A stretch of DNA of 64,000 bases from Streptomyces sp. HUAS 15-9 (GTDB lineage: Bacteria > Actinomycetota > Actinomycetes > Streptomycetales > Streptomycetaceae), in the NCBI RefSeq assembly GCF_025642155.1, contig NZ_CP106798.1:7626001-7690000 (forward strand), given 5' to 3'. This document shows, piece after piece, positions 8,242-18,052 of the stretch; the first letter of the stretch is position 1, and the number at the start of each line of letters is the position of its first letter. The notes beneath the pieces are model-generated. The model did not search any database. It saw only the letters and a program-made list of their open reading frames with translations, and was not told the DNA's origin. The position numbers and the translations under genes are program-made.

Positions 8242-9267
8242 ATGGCCATGCCGCTGCGTCAGTCCATCAAGGTCGCTACGTACCTGTTCGAACAGAAACT
8301 GCGGAAGCGGGACAAGTTCGCGCTGCTGGTGGAGCTGGAGCCGCTGTTCGCGTGCAACCTCGCCTGCGAAGGGTGCGGCAAGATCCAGCATCCCGCGGGC
8401 ATCCTGAAGCAGCGCATGCCCGTCGCCCAGGCCGTGGGAGCGGTGCTGGAGTCCGGTGCCCCGATGGTGTCCATCGCCGGCGGCGAGCCGCTGATGCACC
8501 CCCAGATCGACGAGATCGTACGGCAGTTGGTGGCCAGGAAAAAGTTCGTCTTCCTGTGCACCAACGCACTGCTGATGCGCAAGAAGATGGACAGGTTCAA
8601 GCCCTCGCCCTACTTCGCCTGGGCGGTGCACATCGACGGGCTGCGGGAGCGGCACGACGCCTCCGTGGCCAAGGAGGGCACCTTCGACGAGGCGGTGGAG
8701 GCCATCAAGGAGGCCAAGCGGCGCGGCTTCAGGGTGACCACCAACTCGACCTTCTTCAACACCGACACCCCCCAGACCGTCGTCGAGGTGCTGAACTACC
8801 TCAACGACGACCTGCAGGTCGACGAGATGATGCTCTCGCCCGCCTACGCCTACGAGAAGGCCCCCGACCAGGAGCACTTCCTCGGCGTCCAGCAGACCCG
8901 TGAGCTGTTCAAGAAGGCCTTCGCGGGCGGCAACCGACGGCGCTGGCGGCTCAACCAGAGCCCGCTCTTCCTGGACTTCCTGGAGGGCAAGGTCGACTTC
9001 CCGTGCACCGCGTGGGCGATCCCGAGCTACTCGCTCTTCGGCTGGCAGAAGCCCTGCTATCTGATGAGCGACGGCTATGTGGCCACGTACAAGCAGCTGT
9101 TGGAGGAGACCGACTGGGACGCGTACGGCCGCGGCAAGGACCCGCGGTGCGCCAACTGCATGGCGCACTGCGGCTACGAGCCGACCGCCGTCCTGGCCAC
9201 CATGGGCTCCCTGAAGGAGTCGCTGCGGGCCGCCCGCGAGACCATGACCAGCGGAAAGCAGAAGTGA
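8242..9267 (+). CDS. hpnH: Adenosyl-hopene transferase HpnH (radical SAM)
   Basis: Radical SAM enzyme, 341 residues, with the cluster-binding motif CNLACEGC (Cys 38, 42 and 45) preceded by VELEPLFA. It transfers a 5'-deoxyadenosyl group to diploptene to start the C35 side chain. A C-terminal cysteine group ([12 protein letters not shown]) is also present, as in HpnH proteins. The start ATG 8242 was chosen because GGAGGTGAGCC lies just upstream; an in-frame ATG at 8203 would overlap hpnG by 34 bases and add 13 residues absent from the family. Confidence 0.93.
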   Translation: MAMPLRQSIKVATYLFEQKLRKRDKFALLVELEPLFACNLACEGCGKIQHPAGILKQRMPVAQAVGAVLESGAPMVSIAGGEPLMHPQIDEIVRQLVARKKFVFLCTNALLMRKKMDRFKPSPYFAWAVHIDGLRERHDASVAKEGTFDEAVEAIKEAKRRGFRVTTNSTFFNTDTPQTVVEVLNYLNDDLQVDEMMLSPAYAYEKAPDQEHFLGVQQTRELFKKAFAGGNRRRWRLNQSPLFLDFLEGKVDFPCTAWAIPSYSLFGWQKPCYLMSDGYVATYKQLLEETDWDAYGRGKDPRCANCMAHCGYEPTAVLATMGSLKESLRAARETMTSGKQK

Positions 9268-9271
9268 CGTC

Positions 9272-10429
9272 ATGACCGCCATTCCCTTGGGCGTCCCCGA
9301 GGTACCGGCCCGGCCGATCGCCGAGCGGCGCGCCTCGCGGCAGATTCACGTCGGGCCGGTGGCGGTCGGGGGCGGGGCCCCGGTGTCGGTGCAGTCGATG
9401 ACGACGACTCGTACGTCGGACATCGGCGCCACCCTTCAGCAGATCGCGGAACTGACCGCGACCGGCTGCCAGATCGTGCGCGTCGCCTGCCCGACCCAGG
9501 ACGACGCGGACGCCCTTTCGACCATCGCCCGCAAGTCGCAGATCCCGGTGATCGCGGACATCCACTTCCAGCCGAAGTACGTGTTCGCGGCCATCGAGGC
9601 GGGCTGCGCGGCCGTGCGGGTGAACCCCGGCAACATCAAGAAGTTCGACGACCAGGTGAAGGAGATCGCGCGGGCCGCCAAGGACCACGGCACGCCGGTC
9701 CGCATCGGGGTCAACGCCGGCTCGCTGGACCGGCGGCTGCTCCAGAAGTACGGCAGGGCCACCCCCGAGGCGCTGGTGGAGAGCGCGCTGTGGGAGGCGT
9801 CCCTGTTCGAGGAGCACGGCTTCAGGGACATCAAGATCTCCGTCAAGCACAACGACCCGGTGGTGATGATCGAGGCGTACCGGCAGCTGGCGGCGCAGTG
9901 CGACTACCCGCTGCACCTGGGCGTCACGGAGGCGGGCCCGGCCTTCCAGGGCACCATCAAGTCGGCGGTCGCCTTCGGCGCGCTGCTCTCGCGGGGCATC
10001 GGCGACACGATCCGGGTGTCCCTGTCAGCGCCGCCCGCCGAGGAGGTCAAGGTCGGCAACCAGATCCTGGAGTCGCTGAACCTCCGGCCGCGGCGGCTGG
10101 AGATCGTGTCGTGCCCGTCCTGCGGACGCGCCCAGGTCGACGTCTACAAGCTGGCGGACGAGGTCACGGCGGGCCTGGAGGGGATGGAAGTGCCGCTGCG
10201 CGTGGCGGTCATGGGGTGCGTGGTCAACGGCCCCGGCGAGGCGCGCGAGGCGGACCTGGGGGTGGCCTCCGGCAACGGAAAGGGCCAGATCTTCGTCAAG
10301 GGCGAGGTCATCAAGACCGTGCCCGAGTCCAAGATCGTGGAGACCCTCATCGAGGAGGCGATGAAGATCGCCGAACAGATGGAGAAGGACGGCGACGGGT
10401 CCGGAGAGCCCGCCGTCACCGTGAGCTGA
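9272..10429 (+). CDS. ispG: 4-hydroxy-3-methylbut-2-en-1-yl diphosphate synthase (flavodoxin)
   Basis: MEP-pathway enzyme converting methylerythritol cyclodiphosphate to HMBPP with a [4Fe-4S] cluster. It has 385 residues; cluster ligands are in SCPSCGRAQ (about Cys 281 and 284) and [11 protein letters not shown] (about Cys 316). The N-terminal TIM-barrel signature VSVQSMTTT is present. It follows hpnH by 4 bases. Its presence beside dxs indicates that the cluster carries its own precursor-supply genes; a housekeeping ispG copy may exist elsewhere in the genome. Confidence 0.95.
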   Translation: MTAIPLGVPEVPARPIAERRASRQIHVGPVAVGGGAPVSVQSMTTTRTSDIGATLQQIAELTATGCQIVRVACPTQDDADALSTIARKSQIPVIADIHFQPKYVFAAIEAGCAAVRVNPGNIKKFDDQVKEIARAAKDHGTPVRIGVNAGSLDRRLLQKYGRATPEALVESALWEASLFEEHGFRDIKISVKHNDPVVMIEAYRQLAAQCDYPLHLGVTEAGPAFQGTIKSAVAFGALLSRGIGDTIRVSLSAPPAEEVKVGNQILESLNLRPRRLEIVSCPSCGRAQVDVYKLADEVTAGLEGMEVPLRVAVMGCVVNGPGEAREADLGVASGNGKGQIFVKGEVIKTVPESKIVETLIEEAMKIAEQMEKDGDGSGEPAVTVS

Positions 10430-10457
10430 ACAGCACGGACCGAGAGGGGGCCCGAGC

Positions 10458-12386
10458 GTGACGATGCTGGAGAACATCCGGGGACCACGCGACCTGAAGG
10501 CGCTGTCCGAGGCGGAACTCGGTGAACTGTCCGACGAAATACGGGAGTTCCTGGTGGAGGCGGTCGCCAGGACCGGCGGCCACCTCGGGCCCAACCTGGG
10601 CGTGGTGGAACTGACCGTCGCACTCCACCGGGTCTTCGAGTCACCGGTCGACCGCATCCTGTGGGACACCGGCCACCAGAGCTATGTCCACAAGCTTCTG
10701 ACCGGGCGACAGGATTTTTCCAAGCTGCGCGGCAAGGGCGGCCTGTCCGGCTATCCCTCGCGCGAGGAGTCCGAGCACGACGTCATCGAGAACAGCCATG
10801 CCTCCACCGCGCTCGGCTGGGCCGACGGGCTGGCCAAGGCCCGCCAGGTACAGGGGGAGAAGGGCCATGTCGTCGCGGTCATCGGCGACGGCGCGCTCAC
10901 CGGCGGCATGGCCTGGGAGGCGCTGAACAACATCGCGGCCGCCAAGGACCGGCCGCTGATCATCGTCGTCAACGACAACGAACGGTCGTACGCGCCGACC
11001 ATCGGGGGCCTCGCCAACCATCTGGCCACCCTGCGCACCACCGACGGCTACGAGAAGGTCCTGGCCTGGGGCAAGGACGTACTGCTGCGCACGCCGGTGG
11101 TCGGGAACACCCTCTACGAGTCCCTGCACGGCGCGAAGAAGGGCTTCAAGGACGCCTTCGCCCCGCAGGGCATGTTCGAGGACCTGGGCCTCAAGTACGT
11201 CGGCCCGATCGACGGGCACGACATCAAGGCCGTGGAGTCGGCGCTGCGGCGTGCGAAACGCTTCCACGGCCCGGTCCTCGTCCACTGCCTCACCGAGAAG
11301 GGCCGCGGCTACGAACCCGCCCTGGCCCACGAGGAGGACCACTTCCACACCGTCGGCGTGATGGACCCGCTCACCTGCGAGCCGCTCACACCGTCCGGCG
11401 GACCCTCCTGGACCTCGGTGTTCGGCGACGAGATCGTACGCATCGGGGAGGAGCGCGACGACGTCGTGGCCATCACGGCGGCCATGCTGCACCCGGTGGG
11501 CCTCGGCAAGTTCGCCGAGCGCTTCCCCGACCGGGTGTGGGACGTCGGCATCGCCGAGCAGCACGCGACTGTGTCGGCGGCGGGCCTCGCGACCGGCGGC
11601 CTGCACCCCGTCGTCGCCGTCTACGCCACCTTCCTCAACCGCGCCTTCGACCAGCTCCTGATGGATGTGGCGCTGCACCGCTGCGGGGTGACCTTCGTCC
11701 TCGACCGGGCCGGCGTCACCGGCGTCGACGGTGCCTCCCACAACGGCATGTGGGACATGTCGGTCCTCCAGGTCGTCCCCGGCCTGAGAATCGCCGCTCC
11801 GCGCGACGCCGCGCAGTTGCGCGCCCAGCTGCGCGAGGCGGTGGCGGTCGACGACGCGCCCACCCTGGTGCGCTTCCCCAAGGAGTCGGTGGGTCCCGAG
11901 ATCCCGGCGGTCGACCGCGTCGGCGGTCTCGACGTCCTGCACCGCGCCGAACGCCCCGAGGTGCTGCTGGTGGCCGTCGGCGTCATGGCGCCCGTCTGCC
12001 TCCAGGCCGCCGAACTGCTGCACGCTCGAGGCATCGGCTGCACCGTCGTCGACCCCCGCTGGGTCAAGCCCGTCGACCCCGCCCTGCCGGGCCTCGCCGC
12101 CGAGCACCGGCTGGTGGCCGTCGTCGAGGACAACAGTCGCGCGGGCGGGGTCGGCGCCGCCGTGGCGCTGGCGCTCGGCGATGCCGATGTCGACGTACCG
12201 GTACGGCGGTTCGGCATCCCGGAGCAGTTCCTCGCGCACGCCAAGCGCGGCGAGGTGCTGGCCGACATCGGCCTCACGCCCGTCGAGGTCGCCGGACGGA
12301 TCGGCGCGAGCCTGGCCGTCAAGGATGTGGGGGACACGGTCGCCGTCAAGGACGTGGGGGGCACAGCCAAGGAGAGAGCTGAATGA
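10458..12386 (+). CDS. dxs: 1-deoxy-D-xylulose-5-phosphate synthase
   Basis: First enzyme of the MEP pathway, condensing pyruvate and glyceraldehyde 3-phosphate with thiamine diphosphate. It has 642 residues with the usual three parts: ThDP/PP domain with [16 protein letters not shown] near residue 144, PYR domain with [15 protein letters not shown], and C-terminal transketolase domain. GTG 10458 is preceded by GAGAGGGGG; ATG 10464 is a near alternative. The extreme C-terminus carries a 27-base tandem duplication (12315-12368) encoding AVKDVGDTV then AVKDVGGTA, outside the conserved fold. The stop overlaps the aminotransferase start. Confidence 0.96.
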   Translation: MTMLENIRGPRDLKALSEAELGELSDEIREFLVEAVARTGGHLGPNLGVVELTVALHRVFESPVDRILWDTGHQSYVHKLLTGRQDFSKLRGKGGLSGYPSREESEHDVIENSHASTALGWADGLAKARQVQGEKGHVVAVIGDGALTGGMAWEALNNIAAAKDRPLIIVVNDNERSYAPTIGGLANHLATLRTTDGYEKVLAWGKDVLLRTPVVGNTLYESLHGAKKGFKDAFAPQGMFEDLGLKYVGPIDGHDIKAVESALRRAKRFHGPVLVHCLTEKGRGYEPALAHEEDHFHTVGVMDPLTCEPLTPSGGPSWTSVFGDEIVRIGEERDDVVAITAAMLHPVGLGKFAERFPDRVWDVGIAEQHATVSAAGLATGGLHPVVAVYATFLNRAFDQLLMDVALHRCGVTFVLDRAGVTGVDGASHNGMWDMSVLQVVPGLRIAAPRDAAQLRAQLREAVAVDDAPTLVRFPKESVGPEIPAVDRVGGLDVLHRAERPEVLLVAVGVMAPVCLQAAELLHARGIGCTVVDPRWVKPVDPALPGLAAEHRLVAVVEDNSRAGGVGAAVALALGDADVDVPVRRFGIPEQFLAHAKRGEVLADIGLTPVEVAGRIGASLAVKDVGDTVAVKDVGGTAKERAE

Positions 12387-13768
12387 CCACGGAGTTCGAC
12401 CTCGGCGCGCTCCTGGCCGAGCGCGGAGCCGAACGCTACGAGCTGCACGCCAGGCACCTGAACCACCAGCTGCCGCGCATGCTGCACACCATCGGCTTCG
12501 ACAAGGTCTACGAGCGCGCCGAGGGCGCCCACTTCTGGGACGCGGACGGCAACGACTACCTGGACATGCTCGCCGGGTTCGGGGTGATGGGCCTCGGCCG
12601 TCACCACCCTGTCGTCCGCAAGGCGCTGCACGACGTCCTCGACGCCCAGCTCGCCGACCTCACCCGCTTCGACTGTCAGCCGCTGCCCGGCCTGCTGGCC
12701 GAGAAGCTCCTCACCCATAGTCCGCACCTGGACCGGGTGTTCTTCGGCAACAGCGGTACGGAGGCCGTGGAGACCGCGCTGAAGTTCGCCCGGTACGCCA
12801 CCGGCAGGACGCGGATCCTCTACTGCGACCACGCCTTCCACGGCCTGACCACCGGCTCGCTGTCGGTCAACGGGGAGGACGGCTTCAGGGACGGCTTCGC
12901 CCCGCTGCTGCCCGACACGGCCGTCCCTCTCGGCGATCTCGACGCCCTGGCACGGGAACTGAAGAAGGGCGACGTCGCCGCCCTGATCGTCGAACCGATC
13001 CAGGGCAAGGGGGTGCACGAGGCCCCGCCCGGCTATCTGCGCGCCGCCCAGGAGTTGCTGCACAGGCACAAGGCGCTGCTCGTCGCCGACGAGGTGCAGA
13101 CAGGCCTCGGCCGGACCGGTGACTTCTACGCCTACCAGCACGAGGACGGCGTCGAACCCGACCTGGTGTGCGTGGCCAAGGCGTTGTCCGGCGGCTATGT
13201 GCCGGTCGGCGCCACCCTCGGCAAGGACTGGATCTTCAAGAGGGTCTACTCGTCCATGGACCGGGTGCTGGTCCACTCGGCCAGCTTCGGCTCCAACGCG
13301 CAGGCCATGGCCGCCGGGCTGGCCGTCCTGTCGGTCATGGAGAACGAGCAGACCGTTGCCCACGCGCGGATGATCGGCGATCACCTGAAGTCCCGGCTGG
13401 CCGCACTGACCGACAAGTACGAACTGCTCGCCGACGTCCGCGGCCGGGGCCTGATGATCGGCATCGAGTTCGGCAAGCCGAGCTCGCTGAGGCTGAAGAG
13501 CCGCTGGACCATGCTGCAGGCCGCGCGCAAGGGCCTGTTCGCGCAGATGGTCGTCGTACCGCTGCTGCAACGCCACCGCATCCTCACCCAGGTCTCCGGC
13601 GACCATCTGGAGGTGATCAAGCTGATCCCGCCGCTGGTCATCGGCGAGGCGGAGGTGGACCGCTTCGTGGACGCCTTCACCGACGTGATGGACGACGCGC
13701 ACAGCGGCGGCGGCCTGATGTGGGACTTCGGCAGGACCCTGATCAAGCAGGCGGTCGCCAACCGGTGA
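12383..13768 (+). CDS. Class III PLP-dependent aminotransferase (HpnO-like)
   Basis: Ornithine-aminotransferase type PLP enzyme, 461 residues. The Schiff-base lysine lies in [15 protein letters not shown] (about Lys 266) and the cofactor aspartate in [15 protein letters not shown]. By position at the end of the hopanoid operon it likely aminates the side-chain aldehyde to give aminobacteriohopanetriol, the role assigned to HpnO in other bacteria; this is inferred from context. ATG 12383 overlaps the dxs stop and has AAGGAGAGAG upstream. It is the last gene of the coupled series. Confidence 0.85.
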   Translation: MTTEFDLGALLAERGAERYELHARHLNHQLPRMLHTIGFDKVYERAEGAHFWDADGNDYLDMLAGFGVMGLGRHHPVVRKALHDVLDAQLADLTRFDCQPLPGLLAEKLLTHSPHLDRVFFGNSGTEAVETALKFARYATGRTRILYCDHAFHGLTTGSLSVNGEDGFRDGFAPLLPDTAVPLGDLDALARELKKGDVAALIVEPIQGKGVHEAPPGYLRAAQELLHRHKALLVADEVQTGLGRTGDFYAYQHEDGVEPDLVCVAKALSGGYVPVGATLGKDWIFKRVYSSMDRVLVHSASFGSNAQAMAAGLAVLSVMENEQTVAHARMIGDHLKSRLAALTDKYELLADVRGRGLMIGIEFGKPSSLRLKSRWTMLQAARKGLFAQMVVVPLLQRHRILTQVSGDHLEVIKLIPPLVIGEAEVDRFVDAFTDVMDDAHSGGGLMWDFGRTLIKQAVANR

Positions 13769-13816
13769 TCACCAGCCCGGGTTGATCACTTCCCAGGGTT
13801 GATCACCCGTCTGGGC
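13766..13816 (+). repeat. Three 17-bp tandem repeats beginning TGATCAC
   Basis: TGATCAC occurs at 13766, 13783 and 13800, exactly 17 bases apart, each followed by a related C/G-rich decamer ending near GGGT or GGGC. The first copy includes the aminotransferase stop codon and lies in the perfect palindrome GGTGATCACC. The next 17-base step lands on the first XRE operator, so repeats and operators form one continuous array. Confidence 0.75.
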
Positions 13817-13853
13817 TTTGCCTCTGAGGCAAGAAATTTGCCAACTAGGCAAA
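13817..13853 (+). promoter_or_regulatory. Two tandem TTTGCC-N5-GGCAA operators upstream of the XRE regulator
   Basis: Site 1 (13817-13833) is TTTGCC-TCTGA-GGCAAG and site 2 (13837-13853) is TTTGCC-AACTA-GGCAAA; starts are 20 bases apart, about two helical turns. They end 19 bases before the ATG of the XRE-cupin gene, so autoregulation is the simplest reading. Confidence 0.7.
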
Positions 13854-13872
13854 GCTCGGGCTGAATGGAGAC

Positions 13873-14520
13873 ATGAGCTCCTCCGAAGCCGGGCATCCGC
13901 CCGGCCACGGGCCCGAGCCGACGGCCGGACCGGCCGACGCCCTGACCGCCGTGGCCCCCCAGCTCCGCTCGCTGCGCCGCCGCGCCGGTCTCACCCTGGA
14001 GGCCGCGGCCCGCGCGGCCGGGCTGTCGCCCGCCCATCTCTCCCGCCTGGAGACCGGACAGCGCCAGCCCTCCCTGCCGATGCTGCTCGCACTCGCGCGC
14101 ATCTACGGTACGACGGTCTCGGACCTGCTGGGCGAGACGGCCGCCGACCGGGACGCGCTCGTGCGCGCCGCCGACATGGAACCGACCCGGGCCGGCGGCT
14201 GGACGTACTGGCAGGCCGGCGCGCCCGGCCGCGGGATGCAGGCCCTGCGTGTCCGCGTGCCCCACGGCTCGCAGGGCGACATCGTGCGCGTCCACCCCGG
14301 CGAGGAGTGGCTGTACGTCCTCAAGGGGCGGCTCAGACTGCGCCTCGGGGACACCGCGCACCTGCTCGCGCCCGGAGACAGCGCGCACTTCGACTCGCTG
14401 ACCCCGCACCGCCTCGCCGCCGAGGACCACGACGGGGTCGAGCTCCTGTTCGTCCACACCCTGCTGCAGAGTCCCACGGCCACCCTGTGCCTGGGCCCCA
14501 TCACCGGAGAGCTGCCATGA
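13873..14520 (+). CDS. XRE-family transcriptional regulator with C-terminal cupin domain
   Basis: 215 residues. An XRE helix-turn-helix spans about residues 36-95 (RRRAGLTLEAAARAAGLSP...LSRLETGQRQPS), and a cupin_2 sensor domain about 125-205 (HPGEEWLYVLKGRLRLRLGD). Proteins of this type are usually self-regulating repressors that sense small ligands. A good ribosome binding site (GGAG) precedes ATG 13873. The stop overlaps the following small membrane-protein gene, suggesting the two work together. It could also control the upstream hopanoid operon or the divergent phosphatase, but no matching operator was seen there. Confidence 0.88.
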   Translation: MSSSEAGHPPGHGPEPTAGPADALTAVAPQLRSLRRRAGLTLEAAARAAGLSPAHLSRLETGQRQPSLPMLLALARIYGTTVSDLLGETAADRDALVRAADMEPTRAGGWTYWQAGAPGRGMQALRVRVPHGSQGDIVRVHPGEEWLYVLKGRLRLRLGDTAHLLAPGDSAHFDSLTPHRLAAEDHDGVELLFVHTLLQSPTATLCLGPITGELP

Positions 14521-14639
14521 GCAACCTGGAGGAGAAGTTCCCCCGCGCCCTGTGGGTCCGTCTGATCATCTACGGCGTCGTCGGCCACGTCCTGGCCGCC
14601 TTCATCTACCTGCTGTTCGCGGTGGGCGCCAAGGGCTGA
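14517..14639 (+). CDS. Small membrane protein (DUF6126-like, 40 aa)
   Basis: Starts MSNLEEKFPRALWVR, followed by one hydrophobic segment (about residues 16-37) and a short basic end. The ATG overlaps the stop of the XRE-cupin regulator. Tiny single-pass proteins coupled to XRE-cupin regulators are frequent in Streptomyces and I recall them as DUF6126; the function is unknown. It may tether or modulate the regulator at the membrane, but that is speculation. Confidence 0.75.
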   Translation: MSNLEEKFPRALWVRLIIYGVVGHVLAAFIYLLFAVGAKG

Positions 14640-14667
14640 CCCGATGGGGGCCGGGAGATAACCGGCG

Positions 14668-15465
14668 TCAGTCGAGCAGCCGCTCGCGCAGCCGCTCCCG
14701 GTGCCCGGGGCCGAACCCGAGACCCTGTTCCAGGTAGACCTCGACCGTGCCCCACGTCTCCTCCACCGTCTCGAAGGCCGCCGCCAGATACTCGGCCCGG
14801 GCCTCGAACAGCGGGCTGAGCAGCTCCATCACCTCGGGGGTGTAGGCCGACTCGGTGCTGCCGCTGCGCCGCACCTGGTAGCGGCGGTGCTTGGCGTTCG
14901 ACTCCAGGTAGTCGGCCACGATCGCCTCGCGCTCCACGCCCACGGCGAGCAGTGTCACGGCTATGGACAGGCCCGCGCGGTCCTTGCCCGCAGCGCAGTG
15001 CATCAGGGCCGGGACGCTGTCCTCGACCAGGGAGTGCAGCACCCGGGAGTGCTCGGCGGTGCGCTCCCTGACCATCTTGCGGTAGGAGGTGATCATCCGG
15101 TTCGCGGCCTTGCCGTCCGCGAGGATCCCGCGCAGCTGGTCGAGGTTCCCCTCGCGGACCATCGTCCAGAACTCGGCGCCGTCCGCCGGGTCGCTCAGCG
15201 GCATGTTCACGTTCCGCACGCCCGGCAGCGCCACGTCGGGGCCTTCCAGCTTCTGGTCGGCCGCGTTGCGGAAGTCGAAGATCGTGTGCAGGCCCAGGGA
15301 GGCGAGGAACTCCGTGTCCTCGTCGGTCGCGTGCGCGAGGTGGCCGCTGCGGAACAGCACTCCGTGGCGCACCCGCCGTCCGTCCACGGTCGGCAGTCCG
15401 CCCACGTCACGGAAGTTGCGCACTCCGGCCAGCTCGGGCTCGGTCGACGGGACGTGCTGCGTCAC
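14668..15465 (-). CDS. Tyrosine/serine protein phosphatase (Y_phosphatase3 type)
   Basis: 265 residues. The P-loop CX5R signature is HCAAGKDRAG, with nucleophile Cys 157 and Arg 163. The N-terminal NFRDVGGLPTVDGRRV and YLESN after the P-loop are typical of the PtpB-like Y_phosphatase3 family. Such enzymes remove phosphate from phosphotyrosine or phosphoinositides; the substrate cannot be predicted. It is convergent with the XRE/DUF6126 pair (28 bases between stops) and divergent from the alpha-galactosidase gene. Confidence 0.88.
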   Translation of the reverse strand: MTQHVPSTEPELAGVRNFRDVGGLPTVDGRRVRHGVLFRSGHLAHATDEDTEFLASLGLHTIFDFRNAADQKLEGPDVALPGVRNVNMPLSDPADGAEFWTMVREGNLDQLRGILADGKAANRMITSYRKMVRERTAEHSRVLHSLVEDSVPALMHCAAGKDRAGLSIAVTLLAVGVEREAIVADYLESNAKHRRYQVRRSGSTESAYTPEVMELLSPLFEARAEYLAAAFETVEETWGTVEVYLEQGLGFGPGHRERLRERLLD

Positions 15466-15637
15466 GGTGGCTCCTCACGCTCGGGCGGCGCCGACGCGAC
15501 TCGTCGACGGGCACGCTGTCGACGATACGACATGAGTTTCCTCAGGCAATGAGTTGTCCACAGGCGTTGCCCCCGACGCCCTCGGCCCTTGATGATGTTT
15601 GGGCTTGCGCGGATCTGTTGGCACTTGTGAGGACTTC

Positions 15638-17710
15638 ATGGTGGACATCGCCGAGAACGGTCGTACCTGGCTCCTGTCCGGGCCGAACAGCAGCTACGCG
15701 CTGCACCTCACCGAGGCGGACGAACTGCTCCACCTCCACTGGGGGCCGAGCATCGCGCTCGCCGACGCCGAGGCGCTCGCCGTGCGCCCGCTGCCCGACT
15801 ACTGGCCCTTCGAGTCCCCGCTCGACGGACGCGAGGAGTACCCGGTCGAGGGCGGCCCCCGCTTCGCCCGCCCCGCCCTGTCCGTGCGCACCGAGGAGCG
15901 GCGCGGCACCGAGTGGACCTTCGAGGCGTACGACACGGTGGGCGACGAACTGCGGCTGCGCTTTTGGGACGCAGGGCTGGCCGTCACGCTGCACTACCGG
16001 ATGCGCGGGGACGTCATCGAGCGCTGGGTGACCGTCGGCAACCACGGGCACGCGCGCGTGGAGCTGCTCCGCGCCGACCCGGCCACCTGGACCCTGCCCG
16101 ACCGTGACGGCTGGCAACTGTCCCAGCTGCACGGCCGCTGGGCCGCCGAGTCCCTGCTGACCCGGGCGCCGCTCACCCACGGCGAGAAGGTCATCGGCAG
16201 CCGCCGCGGCCACACCGGTCACCAGCACCTGCCCTGGGTCGCGCTCGACACGGACGCCACCGAGGAGCGCGGCGAGGTGTACGGCTGCGCGCTGGGCTGG
16301 TCGGGGTCCTGGCGGATCGCGGTCGCCCAACTCCCGGACGCGCGCGTGCAGATCACCGGTGGCGCCGGGTACGACGACTCGGGCCTGCTGATGCTCGCCG
16401 AGGGGGAGTCGTACACGAGCCCGGTCTTCGCGGGCCTGTGGAGCGACGGCGGCTTCGGCGGCGCGAGCCGTGCCTGGCACGCCTACCAGCGGGCGTACAT
16501 CGTGCCGGACGCCGACCGGGACCGGCCGGTGCTCTTCAACTCCTGGGAGGCCACGACCTTCGACATCTCCGAGGAGCAGCAGGCGACCCTCGCGCGCCGG
16601 GCGGCGGCGATCGGTGTCGAGCTGTTCGTGGTCGACGACGGCTGGTTCGGTGCCCGCACCGGCGACCGCGCCGGACTCGGCGACTGGACACCCAACCCCG
16701 ACCGCTTCCCGAACGGCCTCAAGCCGCTCGCCGACCATGTGCACGCCCTCGGGATGCAGTTCGGCATCTGGGTCGAGCCCGAGATGGTCAACCCGGACAG
16801 CGACCTGTATCGCGGGCACCCGGACTGGGTGCAGTACCAACAGGGACGAAAGCGGACGGAACTACGCAATCAACTCGTGCTCAATCTGGCCCGCGAGGAC
16901 GTCCAGGAGTACCTCTGGGAGCAGCTGGACGGTCTGCTCTCCAGCGCCCCCGTCGACTATGTGAAGTGGGACTTCAACCGCTGCTTCACCGACGCGGGCT
17001 GGCCGGGGGAGCCCTATCCGCAGCGCCTGTGGGTGGACCATGTACGTGCCCTGTACGCCCTGCTGGACCGGCTGCGGGCGGCCCACCCGGGCGTCGCGTT
17101 CGAGTCCTGCTCGGGCGGCGGCGGCCGCATCGACCTCGGTGTCATGAGCCGCACCGACCAGGTGTGGACCTCCGACAACACCGACCCGCTCGACCGCCTC
17201 CGCATCCAGCACGGCTTCAGTCAGATCCACCCGGCCCGGATCATGGCCGCCTGGGTCACCGACAGTCCGAACACCCAGCTCAACGGCAGGGTCAGCTCGC
17301 TCCGCTTCCGCTTCGTGAGCTCCATGGCCGGGGTCCTGGGGGTCGGCGGCGACCTCGCGGAGTGGACGGAGGAGGAGCTTGTCGAGGCCAAGGAGCGGGT
17401 GGAGCTCTACAAGGACATCCGCCCGGTCGTGCAGCGCGGCGAGCAGTACCGGCTGCGGCCTCCGGAGGGCGGGCTGAGTGCGGTGCAGTACGTGCTCGGC
17501 GACGAAACCGTCGTCCTCGCCTGCCTCCAGGCTCAGCACTACGGCGAGCCGGCCCCGGCGCTGCGGCTGCGTGGCCTCGACCCGACGGCGTCGTACGAAT
17601 GCCGCGAAACGGGCGAAATTCACCGGGGTGCCGTACTGCTGCACCACGGGCTGCGCACCGGACTTCGGGGCGATCTTGACGCGAGGGTTTTCCGTCTACG
17701 TCGCATTTGA
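15638..17710 (+). CDS. Alpha-galactosidase, glycoside hydrolase family 36
   Basis: 690 residues, without a signal peptide, so probably cytoplasmic. GH36 catalytic residues are visible: nucleophile in YVKWDFNR (about Asp 445) and acid/base in SCSGGGGRIDLG (about Asp 499). It removes terminal alpha-galactose from oligosaccharides such as melibiose or raffinose. ATG 15638 was chosen over the upstream TTG 15599 because TGAGGA lies at the right distance. No transporter gene is adjacent; it stands alone, followed by a large hairpin. Confidence 0.92.
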   Translation: MVDIAENGRTWLLSGPNSSYALHLTEADELLHLHWGPSIALADAEALAVRPLPDYWPFESPLDGREEYPVEGGPRFARPALSVRTEERRGTEWTFEAYDTVGDELRLRFWDAGLAVTLHYRMRGDVIERWVTVGNHGHARVELLRADPATWTLPDRDGWQLSQLHGRWAAESLLTRAPLTHGEKVIGSRRGHTGHQHLPWVALDTDATEERGEVYGCALGWSGSWRIAVAQLPDARVQITGGAGYDDSGLLMLAEGESYTSPVFAGLWSDGGFGGASRAWHAYQRAYIVPDADRDRPVLFNSWEATTFDISEEQQATLARRAAAIGVELFVVDDGWFGARTGDRAGLGDWTPNPDRFPNGLKPLADHVHALGMQFGIWVEPEMVNPDSDLYRGHPDWVQYQQGRKRTELRNQLVLNLAREDVQEYLWEQLDGLLSSAPVDYVKWDFNRCFTDAGWPGEPYPQRLWVDHVRALYALLDRLRAAHPGVAFESCSGGGGRIDLGVMSRTDQVWTSDNTDPLDRLRIQHGFSQIHPARIMAAWVTDSPNTQLNGRVSSLRFRFVSSMAGVLGVGGDLAEWTEEELVEAKERVELYKDIRPVVQRGEQYRLRPPEGGLSAVQYVLGDETVVLACLQAQHYGEPAPALRLRGLDPTASYECRETGEIHRGAVLLHHGLRTGLRGDLDARVFRLRRI

Positions 17711-17714
17711 ACCA

Positions 17715-17772
17715 TATACCCGAACTGCCCCTTTCATTCTAACTCGCTCTGGAATGAAGGGGTCTGGGTATA
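17715..17772 (+). terminator. Two-step hairpin after the alpha-galactosidase gene
   Basis: An inner stem pairs CCCCTTTCATTC (17728-17739) with GAATGAAGGGG (17752-17762), with one bulged base. An outer stem pairs TATACCC (17715-17721) with GGGTATA (17766-17772). It begins 4 bases after the stop codon and is more AT-rich than its surroundings. Confidence 0.7.
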
Positions 17773-18052
17773 GGTGCGTGAGGAGCGTCATATTCGTGAC
17801 CGTCCGTCGCGCGTCATGTTCACGTAATTCGCCTGCTTTTCCTTGGAATTGACCGGAAGAATGGGGCGGAAATTCACTGTGGGTGACCGAGAATTCCCGT
17901 AACGGATCAAGCGAAAGCCGGACACAAGGAACCAACTGCTTGTCCGTTCGCATCTTGCTCGCTTACGTTCGCCCCCAATCCGGACGGAACGCCGAATCCT
18001 GCCGTCGCCCGGAGTCCGCCCGAACTCACCCGTGTCCGGAGAGGAATTCGCC
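17773..18052 (+). promoter_or_regulatory. Long gene-free leader of the M23 peptidase gene
   Basis: About 280 bases without a credible gene. Streptomyces genes for LysM/M23 wall hydrolases are often preceded by c-di-AMP (ydaO) riboswitches. Partial resemblances occur here: GGAACCAAC near 17927, CCGAATCCTGCCG near 17992, and GAACTCACCCGTG...GGAGAGG before the start. I could not find the conserved GGGTGAA element, so a riboswitch is only a suspicion. Confidence 0.3.
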
